Shown: positions 32,887 to 41,954 of the stretch, piece after piece
Position numbering within the stretch: the first letter of the stretch is position 1
Layout: every line of letters starts with the position of its first letter
Assembly: GCF_014648995.1 (NCBI RefSeq)
Contig: NZ_BMSE01000020.1
Span: 100,259-164,258 of the forward strand
Direction of reading: 5' to 3'
From: Streptomyces massasporeus
GTDB lineage: Bacteria > Actinomycetota > Actinomycetes > Streptomycetales > Streptomycetaceae
DNA: 64,000 nt
Notes under the pieces: generated by a model
Databases searched by the model: none
What the model was told of the DNA's origin: nothing
What the model saw: only the letters and a program-made list of their open reading frames with translations
Position numbers and translations under genes: made by a program

Positions 32887-33720
32887 ATGGACGGCACGGT
32901 CGACGGGTTCCGCTACGGTGCGGTGACCCCGGTGGCGGCCTATCTGATGGCCTGTTTGGGAGGGGCGCTGGGGCTGCGGTGCATCGTGCGCTCGCTGCTC
33001 GACGCGCAGTCGTGGAAGGCGGGCTGGCTGGCGTTAGGCGCCGCCTCCATCGGATGCGGCATCTGGACGATGCACTTCATCGCCATGATCGGCTTCCATG
33101 TGGAGGAGACCCGGGTCCGGTACGACGCGGCCACGACGGTGCTCAGTCTCGTCGTGGCCGTCGTCGTGGTGGGCGTCGGCGTGTTCATCGTCGGTCACCG
33201 CGGCACGGGCGGCGTCACGCTGGCGGTCGCCGGTGCGATCACCGGACTGGGTGTGGCGGGCATGCACTACCTGGGCATGGCGGCGATGCGGCTGAACGGC
33301 GAGGTCGGCTACGACCCGGTCGGTGTCGCGCTGTCCGTGCTGATCGCCATCGGCGCCGCGACCGCCGCGCTGTGGTCGGCCGTCACCATCCGCGGCTTCC
33401 TGACGAGCCTCGGGGCGAGCCTTGTGATGGGCGTGGCGGTGTCCGGGATGCACTACACGGGCATGGCCGCCGTCAGCGTCCATGTGCACGACTCGACCGG
33501 CGGGACATGGGCGGGCGACTCACCCACCTCCCTACTGCTGCCGATGCTGCTGGGGCCGGTGGTCTTCCTGCTGCTGGCCGGGGTCGTGGTGATGTTCGAT
33601 CCCCTGCTGGTGCTGGGCGAGCGGTCGCCGGCGCCCCGGCCGGACGCCCCTGCCGCCAACTCGGCGGCCCCGAACCGCCCTTCATGGCGCGCGTCGGCCT
33701 CATCCGCACGCAGGCGGTGA
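32887..33720 (+). CDS. MHYT-domain membrane sensor, TTA codon
   Basis: 277 residues. ATG 32887 follows GGGGGGAG. Seven hydrophobic segments, with MHYT-type motifs WTMHFIAMIGF, GMHYLGMAAM and GMHYTGMAAV, proposed to bind copper and sense oxygen, CO or NO. No attached output domain: the C-terminus is a short cytoplasmic Ser/Ala/Pro-rich tail. Leu50 is encoded by TTA (33034-33036), the rare codon read by the bldA tRNA, so synthesis may wait for development. I noticed no other TTA codon in the window's genes. Confidence 0.88.
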   Translation: MDGTVDGFRYGAVTPVAAYLMACLGGALGLRCIVRSLLDAQSWKAGWLALGAASIGCGIWTMHFIAMIGFHVEETRVRYDAATTVLSLVVAVVVVGVGVFIVGHRGTGGVTLAVAGAITGLGVAGMHYLGMAAMRLNGEVGYDPVGVALSVLIAIGAATAALWSAVTIRGFLTSLGASLVMGVAVSGMHYTGMAAVSVHVHDSTGGTWAGDSPTSLLLPMLLGPVVFLLLAGVVVMFDPLLVLGERSPAPRPDAPAANSAAPNRPSWRASASSARRR

Positions 33721-33767
33721 GCGGCCCGCCTGCGGACGCGACATAGATCGATTGTTACGGTGCACCG

Positions 33768-35273
33768 GTGTCTGACTCCTCACGCGATACCGCCGAAGGC
33801 GCCGGCTGGGGCACCAGCGAACGGGGCGCCTACCGGCGGTTGATGCCGCCGAAGGCCGAGAAGATCTCCTGGCTGGACCCGAAGATGCTGTGGGTCGCGC
33901 GCAACGGCGTGCTGGCCTCGTGGTTCGGGGATCCGACGGGCCGGACGCGCAGCCGATGGGTGGCTCAGCGGGCGGCTTCCGGCGCACCGGCCGACAAGGT
34001 GATCCGGCGCGACGACCCGGACCGGTTCTCGTTCCTGGTGATCGGCGACACCGGTGAGGGCGACGACCCGCAGTACGCCGTCGTGCCGGGCTTTCTGAAG
34101 ACCGGTCAGGACACCCGGTTCGCCGTGCTGGCCAGCGACGTGATCTACCCGGTGGGCAGCGCGGACGACTACGACACCAAGTTCTTCCGCCCGTACCAGG
34201 ACTACCGGGCGCCGATCTACGCGATACCCGGCAACCACGACTGGTACGAGGACCTCGGCGGCTTCATGCGCGTCTTCTGCGACGACGCGCCGCCCCTGCC
34301 GCGCGAGCCCCGGCCGCGCCCGCTCACCCGGGCCTGGCTGCGCTCGCTGCTGTGGCACCGGCCGCGCCCGGACGCGGGGCAACACCTGCCCGAGGCGCGC
34401 ACGTTGCGCTCCGCCCCCGAGCAACAGGCCGTCCAGCCGGGCCCGTACTGGGCGATCGACGCCGGTCCGGTGCGGATCATCGGCATCGACACGGGTCTGC
34501 TCGGCACCCTCGACGCCGAGCAGGGCGCCTGGCTGCGCGAGGTCTCCCGGGGGCCCCGCCCGAAGATCCTGGTCACCGGCTCACCCCTGTACGTGGACGG
34601 CCGGCGCGAGCCCTGCGCCATCGAAGGGGGCGGCACCGTCGACGACATCGTCCGCGCCCCGGACCACCACTACGTGGCGGCGATCGGCGGCGACATCCAC
34701 AACTACCAGCGCTACCCGGTGCGGCTGGACGACGGACGCACGCTCCAGTACGTCGTCGCGGGCGGGGGCGGCGCGTTCATGCACGCCACCCACACGATCC
34801 CCCGCGTCAACGTCGCGGGCGTCACCGAGCAGGACTTCCGCTGCTACCCGCTGCGCGGCGACTCCCTGGCCTTCTACAGCCGCCTCTACGGCCGGCGGCT
34901 GCGGATGCGCCGCTTCTTCACGCTCACCGAGGCCGAGGCGACGGCCGTGATCGCCGAGCGCCTCGGGATCAAGCCCACCCGCGCCCCGGGCGCCCCGGCC
35001 CGTATCACCCGGCGCGTCCGCCTGGCCGCCGGACTGCTCGGCACCGGCCGCCGCCCCGACAAGGCCAGGCGGTTCAGGCTGCCGGTGCGGAAGATCTACA
35101 CGTCGTTGTTCTCGCCGAGCTCGGCGACGTACAGCCCGCCGTTCTTCAAATGCTTCCTGCATCTGGACGTCTCCCCGGAGTCGGTCCGGCTGCGCTGTTA
35201 CGCGGCCACCGGCAACCGGGCCCAGGAAGTCGCCCCGCCGGTCGAGGACGAGGTCACGATCCCGCTGCGCTGA
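33768..35273 (+). CDS. Metallophosphoesterase, 501 residues
   Basis: Starts at GTG 33768. Calcineurin-like motifs: VIGDTGEGDD (GDx), VLASDVIYPVG where D replaces the usual GDxxY context, IPGNHDWYEDL (GNHD), VTGSPLYVDG and GGDIHNYQRYPV. The N-terminal 75 residues and C-terminal 150 residues are extra, including LRMRRFFTLTEAEATAV. No signal peptide. Probably a cytoplasmic or membrane-near phosphodiesterase; unrelated in layout to the one at 2287. Confidence 0.85.
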   Translation: MSDSSRDTAEGAGWGTSERGAYRRLMPPKAEKISWLDPKMLWVARNGVLASWFGDPTGRTRSRWVAQRAASGAPADKVIRRDDPDRFSFLVIGDTGEGDDPQYAVVPGFLKTGQDTRFAVLASDVIYPVGSADDYDTKFFRPYQDYRAPIYAIPGNHDWYEDLGGFMRVFCDDAPPLPREPRPRPLTRAWLRSLLWHRPRPDAGQHLPEARTLRSAPEQQAVQPGPYWAIDAGPVRIIGIDTGLLGTLDAEQGAWLREVSRGPRPKILVTGSPLYVDGRREPCAIEGGGTVDDIVRAPDHHYVAAIGGDIHNYQRYPVRLDDGRTLQYVVAGGGGAFMHATHTIPRVNVAGVTEQDFRCYPLRGDSLAFYSRLYGRRLRMRRFFTLTEAEATAVIAERLGIKPTRAPGAPARITRRVRLAAGLLGTGRRPDKARRFRLPVRKIYTSLFSPSSATYSPPFFKCFLHLDVSPESVRLRCYAATGNRAQEVAPPVEDEVTIPLR

Positions 35274-35309
35274 CCGGGCGGAGCGGGAACAGCACGGGCC
35301 GCCGCCGGG

Positions 35310-35342
35310 TTGACACCTCCGTAGACCATTGAAGGTTCAATG
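35310..35342 (+). promoter_or_regulatory. TTGACA box and palindromic operator candidate
   Basis: TTGACA at 35310-35315; CATTGAA-GG-TTCAATG, a perfect palindrome with 7-bp arms, at 35327-35342. The palindrome ends 11 bp before the GTG start and overlaps where a -10 should lie, so a bound repressor would block transcription. Confidence 0.5.
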
Positions 35343-35353
35343 ATGGAGGTCCT

Positions 35354-36382
35354 GTGCCGCCGACCCCACGACCGCTGCGCAAGCTGGGTTTCCTGACCAT
35401 CGGGCTGTTCGACGAGGCGGATCCGCGCCGGGGCCACGAGTCCACGCTGGAGATCATCGAGCTCGGGGAGCGGCTCGGCTTCGACAGCGCGTGGGTGCGT
35501 CACCGGCACCTGCAGTACGGCATCTCCTCCCCCGTCGCCGTCCTGTCCGCGGCCTCCCAGCGCACCCGCCGCATCGAACTCGGCACGGCGGTCATCCCGC
35601 TCGGCTGGGAGAACCCGCTGCGGCTGGCGGAGGACCTGGCCACGGTCGACCTGCTGTCCGGGGGCCGGCTCAACCCGGGCGTGAGCGTGGGCCCGCCGAT
35701 GCACTTCGACCAGGTCAAGGGGGCGCTCTATCCGGAGACGGCCGACGCCGAGGACTTCGGCTACGGGCGGGTGGAGCGGCTGCTCGACTTCGTGCGGGGC
35801 AAGCCGGCGACGGACTTCAGCGGGGTCGAGGGCTTCGAGGTCTTCTCCGACCGGGTGCAGCCGCACTCCCCCGGCCTGGGCCGCCGCCTCTGGTACGGCG
35901 GCGGCAGCCTGCGGTCGGCCCGGTGGGCCGGTGAGCACGGCATGAACCTCCTCACCAGCAGTGTCGTCAAGGCCGAAGAGCCCGAGGGCCCCTACGACTT
36001 CGCGGAGATCCAGCTCGCCCAGATCCGAGCCTTCCGCGCCTCCCACCCCGACGGCGAGGCCGCCCGGGTCTCGCAGGGCCTGGTCGTCATCCCCACGGAC
36101 TCCGCCTCGCCCGAGCAGCGCGCACGCTACGAGGCCTACGCCGACCGGCGCACCCCCCGGACGGCCTCGCCCCAGGGCCCGGGACGGCTGATCTTCGCAC
36201 CGGACCTCGTGGGCACGTCGGCGCAGATCGCCGAACGACTGCACGCGCACGCCGCGTTCCGGGAGGTGGACGAGGTGGCGTTCGCCCTGCCCTTCACCTT
36301 CGAGCACGAGGACTACGAACAGATCCTCACCGACATGGCGACCAGGCTGGGCCCGGCCCTGGGTTGGCAACCTGGCACGTAG
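35354..36382 (+). CDS. LLM-class flavin-dependent oxidoreductase
   Basis: 342 residues from GTG 35354 behind GGAGGT. Luciferase-like TIM barrel: LGFLTIGLFDE, LGERLGFDSAWVRHRHL, RIELGTAVIPLGWENPLRLAEDLATVD (in segments) and GGRLNPGVSVG, typical of FMN/F420-linked monooxygenases. The flavin-binding Ser/Gly region GGGSLRSARWAGEHG is present. Substrate unknown. The palindrome at its promoter suggests single-gene control. Confidence 0.88.
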   Translation: MPPTPRPLRKLGFLTIGLFDEADPRRGHESTLEIIELGERLGFDSAWVRHRHLQYGISSPVAVLSAASQRTRRIELGTAVIPLGWENPLRLAEDLATVDLLSGGRLNPGVSVGPPMHFDQVKGALYPETADAEDFGYGRVERLLDFVRGKPATDFSGVEGFEVFSDRVQPHSPGLGRRLWYGGGSLRSARWAGEHGMNLLTSSVVKAEEPEGPYDFAEIQLAQIRAFRASHPDGEAARVSQGLVVIPTDSASPEQRARYEAYADRRTPRTASPQGPGRLIFAPDLVGTSAQIAERLHAHAAFREVDEVAFALPFTFEHEDYEQILTDMATRLGPALGWQPGT

Positions 36383-36416
36383 ACCTGCAGACCGGGCACG
36401 TTAGACCTCCCCCGGG

Positions 36417-37391
36417 TCACCAGTGGCCCGGGCTGCTCCCCGTGATCGGCTCCGACGCCGTGCCGTCCACCCCGACGGGCACGTCCCCCGCAAGCATCAC
36501 CCGGTGCATGATGCGCGGATGGTCGAGCTGGGACGTGTCGCCCGGGGCCAGATGCATCGTGGCGCGGTTGTCCCAGAACGCCACGCTGCCCGGCTCCCAA
36601 CGGAAGCGGACCGTGTACTCGGGCCGGACCGCCTGCTCCAGCAGCATCTCCAGGATCGCGGCGCTCTCGGGCCTGGAGAGGCCGGCGATCTGCTCCACGT
36701 AGTAGCCGTTGACGTACAGGATCCGCTCCCCCGTCTCCGGGTGGACGCGCACCAAGGGGTGCAGGGAGGCGACCTGACGGTCGAGCAGGTGCCGGACGTA
36801 CGCGTCGTCGCCCGGCCGCGGCTGATAACCGACGCCGAGGCGGTGTTCGGCACGCAGTCCGTCGACGAACCGCCGCAGCGGCGCGGAGAGTCCGGCGTAC
36901 GCCGCCGCCAGGTTCGACCAGGTGGTGTCGCCGCCGTAGGGCGGTACGGTCTCGGCGCGCAGGATCGTCGCGGCGGGCGGGTCGACGCGGGCGCCGTGGT
37001 CGCAGTGCCAGCCGCGCAGCAGGGTGTGACGGCGGCGCCGCAGCCACTCGTCGTGCTCCATGCCGAACCGCCCGCCCAGCTCCAGCCGGTCGGCGGTCGT
37101 CTCGATCCCGGGGAAGTCCGGGGGCGAGGCCTTGCCCCGCCGGGGCAGCTCCACGATCTCGCCGAACCGGCGCGCGAACGCCATGTGCCCGGCGTGGTCC
37201 AGCCGTTGCCCCCGGAAGAAGACCACCTTCCACCGCAGCACCGCCGCCCGGATCGCGGCGACCACGGCGTCGTCGAGATCCCCGGCCAGATCGACCCCGC
37301 CGATCTCGGCCCCGATGTACCCGGCGGCCGGTTTCACCTCCAACCCGGCCTTCCGCGCCGCCTCGTCCGTCATCCCGCTGTCCGTCGTCAT
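36417..37391 (-). CDS. TauD/TfdA-family 2-oxoglutarate dioxygenase
   Basis: 324 residues. Fe(II) ligands: WHCDHG (H-x-D type) and the distal His in IMHRVMLAGD; the 2-oxoglutarate Arg is probably in this same segment. Also VVFFRGQ, FARRFGEIVELPRRGK, GGDTTWSNLAAAY and FWDNRATMHLA, all typical. Members attack taurine, alkylsulfates or similar small acids. There is no sulfonate transporter nearby, so the substrate remains open. Convergent with the LLM gene. Confidence 0.9.
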   Translation of the reverse strand: MTTDSGMTDEAARKAGLEVKPAAGYIGAEIGGVDLAGDLDDAVVAAIRAAVLRWKVVFFRGQRLDHAGHMAFARRFGEIVELPRRGKASPPDFPGIETTADRLELGGRFGMEHDEWLRRRRHTLLRGWHCDHGARVDPPAATILRAETVPPYGGDTTWSNLAAAYAGLSAPLRRFVDGLRAEHRLGVGYQPRPGDDAYVRHLLDRQVASLHPLVRVHPETGERILYVNGYYVEQIAGLSRPESAAILEMLLEQAVRPEYTVRFRWEPGSVAFWDNRATMHLAPGDTSQLDHPRIMHRVMLAGDVPVGVDGTASEPITGSSPGHW

Positions 37392-37540
37392 GAGCGCTCC
37401 GCTGGTCGTGGGCGTGGTCCGGCCTTCCCGAAGATCGTGACAGCGATCTCAGCAGAGGGCGACCATGCCTCGACGAGAGGGTCGGGGCGAGACAGAAATC
37501 CGGTCGAGCCGGGCGGGTTTCGCCGGTAGCGTCAGGCCCC

Positions 37541-37897
37541 ATGACCTTGACGGACCTGCCGGCGGGCTTTCGCGACGAGGAGCAGCGCGGGTACGTCCGC
37601 CGGGTGATCCACGACCGTCTCGCCGACGACCGCGACCAGCAGGAGTGCCGCTACCTCATGCGGTTCTGGTGGCAACTGGGCATGCCCTACCGGGAGGTGA
37701 CGCTCGACCAGCTCAGGGCGAACCTCGGCGAGGACACGCTGCGGCTCGTCGAGGAGCTGATCGACGCCGTGCGCACCTCCCCCGCGGCGATCGACGACTG
37801 GGTCGACGCGGTGGAGGGTTCCCGGCCCGTCGTCCGGGACCGCGGTTTCGAGCAGACCGGGGCACTGCTGCACGGGAAGGCCCGCCCTACACCCTGA
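37541..37897 (+). CDS. Small hypothetical protein
   Basis: 118 residues. Charged and helical: DEEQRGYVRRVIHDRLADDR, then LMRFWWQLGMPYREVTLDQL. No signal peptide, no motif recognised. Its last 11 bp overlap the 3' end of the levanase gene on the other strand. Codon bias supports a real gene. Confidence 0.6.
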   Translation: MTLTDLPAGFRDEEQRGYVRRVIHDRLADDRDQQECRYLMRFWWQLGMPYREVTLDQLRANLGEDTLRLVEELIDAVRTSPAAIDDWVDAVEGSRPVVRDRGFEQTGALLHGKARPTP

Positions 37898-39428
37898 ACT
37901 CGCGGATCACGGTGTTCCGGAACACCGCCTTCCCCTCGACCGTGAAGAGCGCGAGCCCCGTGTCGACCAGGTACGGGAAGGCCGCCGAGGAGTGCACGTA
38001 CCGGCCGTCGTCCACGAACATCTCCACGGAGGTGCGGTCGACCAGGATGCGCAGCCGCACCGCCCGCCGGCCCGGGTCGAACGGGCTGTGGCTCTCCTGC
38101 CACCTGCCCGTCATGTCGGGCGACACGGTGGGGCGGCGGTTGAGGTAGGCGTAGTCGCGGTGGACACCCGCGTCGATGTGCCGGACGCCGTCCGGGGAGC
38201 GCCGCAGTTGCACCCCCGCACCCGTGAGCTGGTCCCAGGTGATCTCGCAGGTCAGCTCGTAGGCGGTGCCCCGGTAGTCGAGCAGGCGCGTCCCCTCGAC
38301 CTCCAGGTCGCCCAGCGTCACCGTGCGGGAGACGTACCCGTCGAGCGCGGTGACCGGCCGGGACGCCAGGAAGTACCTGCCGTCGCCCCCTCGCTTCAGC
38401 GTGACCTCGCGGACGATCGAGTCGGTGCCGTTGAAGCCGTCGCCGTCGATCGTGGGCGTGATGTGGGCGTAGTCCCAGTTGTTCAGCCACCCGATCGCGT
38501 AGCGGGTCCCCTCGTCGAGGGTGCCGTCGGTGCCGCGCTTGTCGAAGGTGACCGCCCCGTACCAGTCCCAGCCGTAGTCGAGCCACTGGGGATCGGTCGT
38601 GTCGGCGGTGAAGGCGCTGCCGTCGAAGGAGCCCGTCCAGTACGCGTACGTGTTGGGCAGCCCGGCCCCCTTGCCGTTGGCGCTCACCCCGAGCACCCAC
38701 TTCGGCGTGCCGTCCCCGGCGCGGATCCGGAACAGGTCGGGGCACTCCAGCACGCCGATGCCGCCCCGGACGAAACCGCTCACGTACGTCCAGGACTTGA
38801 GGTCGGCGGAGTGGTAGAAGCCGACCTTGTCGTTCTCGGCGAGGGTCATCACCCACCGGTCGCGTTCCTCGTCGCGGATCACCTTCGGGTCGCGGAAGTC
38901 GCGCACGCCGGGGTTGGGCAGCACCGGGCCGGTGCCGTGCGGGGTGAAGGTGCGGCCGCGGTCGGTGGAGTAGTACAGGTACTGGGCCTGATCGGCGGGG
39001 CCGTCGTGCGGTGACATCGTGGCCAGCACGACGACGGCGCCCGCCCCGAAGCCGGCCGTGTCGTGCGTGTCCACCACCGCCGACCCCGACCAGACGTCGC
39101 CGCCCGGCGTGGTGTCCTTGGGCACGGCGATCCCCTGGTCCGTGAAGGAGACCAGGTCGGTGCTGGTGGCCAGGCGCCAGGCGGTGCCGATCTCACCGGC
39201 GAGGTAGTCGGCGTTGTGCAGGTAGTAGTAGTGATACCTGCCGTCGATCCAGACAGGCCTCTGCGGGTCGTTCTTCCACTGCTCGGGGACGGTGAAGTGG
39301 TACCCGGCGCGGTAGCTCGCGCGGGCCGTCCGGGGCCCGGCCGCCGCCGGGCCCGCCGTCGGCAGCAGAGCGCCGGCCGCGCCCACGGCCGACCCGGCGA
39401 ACAGAGCTCTCCTGGTGATTCCGCGCAT
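37887..39428 (-). CDS. Tat-exported GH32 levanase/fructanase
   Basis: 513 residues. ATG 39428 has GAGG 6 nt upstream; a GTG just before is less likely. Tat signal ITRRALFAGSAVGAAGALL at the N-terminus. GH32 motifs: WKNDPQRP (nucleophile Asp), FRDPKV (transition-state stabiliser) and LECPDLF (acid/base Glu), followed by a C-terminal beta-sandwich. It would cut levan or inulin outside the cell, giving fructose or oligofructans for the divergent ABC importer. Confidence 0.9.
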   Translation of the reverse strand: MRGITRRALFAGSAVGAAGALLPTAGPAAAGPRTARASYRAGYHFTVPEQWKNDPQRPVWIDGRYHYYYLHNADYLAGEIGTAWRLATSTDLVSFTDQGIAVPKDTTPGGDVWSGSAVVDTHDTAGFGAGAVVVLATMSPHDGPADQAQYLYYSTDRGRTFTPHGTGPVLPNPGVRDFRDPKVIRDEERDRWVMTLAENDKVGFYHSADLKSWTYVSGFVRGGIGVLECPDLFRIRAGDGTPKWVLGVSANGKGAGLPNTYAYWTGSFDGSAFTADTTDPQWLDYGWDWYGAVTFDKRGTDGTLDEGTRYAIGWLNNWDYAHITPTIDGDGFNGTDSIVREVTLKRGGDGRYFLASRPVTALDGYVSRTVTLGDLEVEGTRLLDYRGTAYELTCEITWDQLTGAGVQLRRSPDGVRHIDAGVHRDYAYLNRRPTVSPDMTGRWQESHSPFDPGRRAVRLRILVDRTSVEMFVDDGRYVHSSAAFPYLVDTGLALFTVEGKAVFRNTVIREFRV

Positions 39429-39484
39429 CACACACCTCGTCCCTCTCCTCGGAAACTGCGGCTCATGGGATCAGGACTTTCGGA

Positions 39485-39500
39485 CCTAACTCGTTAAAGG
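39485..39500. promoter_or_regulatory. LacI-type operator candidate 1
   Basis: CCTAACTCGTTAAAGG, with TAAC..GTTA half-sites, 18 bp upstream of the -35 of the importer promoter. Confidence 0.55.
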
Positions 39501-39517
39501 TCAAGCGCCCGCACGCC

Positions 39518-39546
39518 TTGACAGGGCCGTTCCGCGCTCACATCAT
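39518..39546 (+). promoter_or_regulatory. Importer operon promoter
   Basis: TTGACA (39518-39523), 17 nt, CATCAT (39541-39546), lying between the two operator-like elements. Confidence 0.55.
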
Positions 39547-39564
39547 CTGGGGCATCAACCCACG

Positions 39565-39581
39565 GCTAACACGAGTTAGGC
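39565..39581. promoter_or_regulatory. LacI-type operator candidate 2
   Basis: GCTAAC-ACGA-GTTAGGC core at 39565-39581. Its CGAGTTAGG is an exact inverted copy of CCTAACTCG in candidate 1. It sits just after the -10, in the leader of the solute-binding gene. Confidence 0.55.
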
Positions 39582-39591
39582 CCCACACACG

Positions 39592-41001
39592 ATGACCGAC
39601 TCGCACCTCACCCGCCGCTCTCTGCTGCGGTACGGCGCCTATGGCGCGGGCGCCGCCGCCCTGGCCGGCACCGCCGCGAGCTGGGACCGGCTCACCGGAG
39701 CCGACATCCCCGGCCGGGACGACGGCTCCCTCGTCGTCGCCACGCTGGGCCCCGCCTACGGGCCGGAGGCCATCCGCACGCTCCGCGAGGGCTTCGCCGA
39801 GCTGCACCCCGGCATCAAGCTCCGGATCAACGCGGTCCAGGCCGTCGACTGGTCGGACTTCTTCGCGAAGATCCTCACCCAGGTCGCCGCGGGCACCGCC
39901 CCCGACCTCGTCTATGTCGCCACCGAGGGCGTGCAGCTGTTCGCGCAGCGGCTCGGGGTGGCCCTGGACAAGTGGGTGAAGCGGGACGCGGCCGAACTGA
40001 AGGAGTACTTCACCGACGTCCACCCCTCGCTGGTGGAGTCGATGATGTACGAGGGCAGCCTCTACCAGCTGCCGGTGGAGTTCAACGCGGCCGACATGTA
40101 CGTCAACCGCCAGGTGCTGCGCCGGGCGGGCGCGGACTTCCCGCCGGCCGACTGGACCCGGGACGACTTCACGGCCCTGCTGCGGGACATGAAGAAGTCG
40201 AGCGGCGCCCGCTTCACGCCGTACTTCTGGACCAACCGGCTCTGGGGCGGTGTGGTGCCCTGGCTGTTCGCGAACGACACCAACCTGCTCACCGAGTCCA
40301 AGGCACCCGGCGGCGCCTGGCTGTGGGACGGCTTCTACCCCGCCGGGCAGCGCAAGGGCCGCGGCGGGGGCTTCCGCTGGACGACGCCGCAGGCCACGCA
40401 CGACCGGGTGGAGGAGGTCTACGACTACCTCGCCTCCCTGATCCAGGACGGCCTGTGCACCCGCCCCGAGGGCGGCAACGGCCAGAACCTCATCGGCGTG
40501 TTCTCCACCGGCCGGGTCGGCGTCACCCCGGCGGGCGGCTTCTGGGCGGGCGGACTGCACCTGGCCGGCATGGAGCGGGACGGGTTCGACGTGCAGTACT
40601 TCCCGCGCTGGCGCACCCAGCGCATGCAGTACGGCGCGGCGGGCTACGCGCTGCTGCGCACCTCGAAGATGCAGGACGAGGCGTGGGAGTTCATCAAGTA
40701 CGCCGCCCGCAAGGACACCCTGGAGCGGCTGTTCGCCACGAACCAGACCACCCCGGCCCGCCGCTCGCTGCTGACCGCCGGCCGCTACGCGAAGACCGGC
40801 CCGGCCCACTGGCCGGTCTTCTACGACACCCTCGACCGGTTCCCCGACACGGGACCCATCCCGGCGCCGCCGCAGGTCGCCGAGGTCGAGCAGGTGCTGC
40901 TGAAGCACACCGGCACGGCCCTGGCCTCCGCGCGTTCGGTGCGTCCCGCGCTGCGCCGGATGCAGGGCGATCTGGAGAAGGCCATGGAGCGTGACGTATG
41001 A
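39592..41001 (+). CDS. ABC sugar importer, solute-binding protein
   Basis: 469 residues. Begins with a Tat-type signal (TRRSLLRYGAYGAGAAALAG); no lipobox Cys is seen. The body is an extracellular solute-binding protein family 1 fold: LVVATLGPAYGPEA, LREGFAELHPGIKLRINAV, LTQVAAGTAPDLVYV and YQLPVEFNAADMYVNRQVL. Members bind sugars or oligosaccharides. Context (two GH32 enzymes) points to fructans. ATGA-coupled to the first permease. Confidence 0.9.
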   Translation: MTDSHLTRRSLLRYGAYGAGAAALAGTAASWDRLTGADIPGRDDGSLVVATLGPAYGPEAIRTLREGFAELHPGIKLRINAVQAVDWSDFFAKILTQVAAGTAPDLVYVATEGVQLFAQRLGVALDKWVKRDAAELKEYFTDVHPSLVESMMYEGSLYQLPVEFNAADMYVNRQVLRRAGADFPPADWTRDDFTALLRDMKKSSGARFTPYFWTNRLWGGVVPWLFANDTNLLTESKAPGGAWLWDGFYPAGQRKGRGGGFRWTTPQATHDRVEEVYDYLASLIQDGLCTRPEGGNGQNLIGVFSTGRVGVTPAGGFWAGGLHLAGMERDGFDVQYFPRWRTQRMQYGAAGYALLRTSKMQDEAWEFIKYAARKDTLERLFATNQTTPARRSLLTAGRYAKTGPAHWPVFYDTLDRFPDTGPIPAPPQVAEVEQVLLKHTGTALASARSVRPALRRMQGDLEKAMERDV

Positions 41002-41954
41002 CGAACACCCAGATATCGCCCGCGCGGGCGGAACGCCCCGCGGCACCGCCCGCCCCGGCGCCGAAGGGCCCCTCGGCCCGTGACCGCGGCACCCGGCTGC
41101 TGGCCACACTGTTCCTGACCCCGACGATCGTCGGGATCGTGGTCTTCACGGTCGTGCCCATCGTCGGCTCGGTGATCCTGAGTCTCTTCCACTGGAACGT
41201 CATCGACTCGCCCTCCTACGCCGGGCTCTCCAACTACGGCGAGGTGTTCGGCGACGAGACCGTGCTGGTCTCCTTCCGCAACACGCTGGTGTTCATGGTG
41301 TTCGCGGTGGCCCTGCAACTCCTCGTCGCGCTGGCCCTCGCGCTGACGATCAACGGGCGGATGCCGGTGTGGCTGCGGTCGGTGTTCCGCTCGGCGTTCT
41401 TCTTCCCGCTGGTGCTGTCCGCCGCGTCGATCTCGGTGGTGATGAAGTACCTGTTCAACCAGGACTTCGGGGTGATCAACTGGCTGCTCGGCTTCGTCGG
41501 GATCGCGCCGGTGCCGTGGCTGACGTCGGAGAACGCGGCGATGGCGACGGTGGTCCTGGTCTACGTCTGGCAGCAGTTCGGCTTTTCGTTCCTGCTGTTC
41601 GTCGGCGGGCTGAACAACATTCCGAAGGAGATCCACGAGGCGGCCGCCCTCGACGGCGCGACGGGCCTGCGCAAGCACCTCACCGTCACGCTGCCGCTGC
41701 TCTCGCCGACGCTGCTGGTCGCCTCGGTCGTCGGCATCATCAACGCCCTCCAGGTCTTCGAGCAGCCGTACGTCCTGACCAACGGCGGCCCCGGCGACTC
41801 CACCCGCACGGTCGTGATGGTCATCTACGAGACGGCGTTCGAGCAGCTGCGATTCGGTGAGGCGTCCGCGGTGGGTGTGCTGCTGTTCGTGCTGATCATG
41901 GCGGTGACCGCCCTCCAGTTCCGGCTCAGCCGGCGTTTCGTCCACTACCAGTGA
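40998..41954 (+). CDS. ABC sugar importer, inner-membrane permease 1
   Basis: 318 residues with six membrane helices after a Pro/Ala-rich start. The cytoplasmic EAA loop IHEAAALDGATGLRKHLTVT, which docks the ATPase, is clear. MalF/UgpA class. No ATPase gene is in the operon, as is normal in Streptomyces, where MsiK serves many importers. Confidence 0.92.
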   Translation: MTNTQISPARAERPAAPPAPAPKGPSARDRGTRLLATLFLTPTIVGIVVFTVVPIVGSVILSLFHWNVIDSPSYAGLSNYGEVFGDETVLVSFRNTLVFMVFAVALQLLVALALALTINGRMPVWLRSVFRSAFFFPLVLSAASISVVMKYLFNQDFGVINWLLGFVGIAPVPWLTSENAAMATVVLVYVWQQFGFSFLLFVGGLNNIPKEIHEAAALDGATGLRKHLTVTLPLLSPTLLVASVVGIINALQVFEQPYVLTNGGPGDSTRTVVMVIYETAFEQLRFGEASAVGVLLFVLIMAVTALQFRLSRRFVHYQ

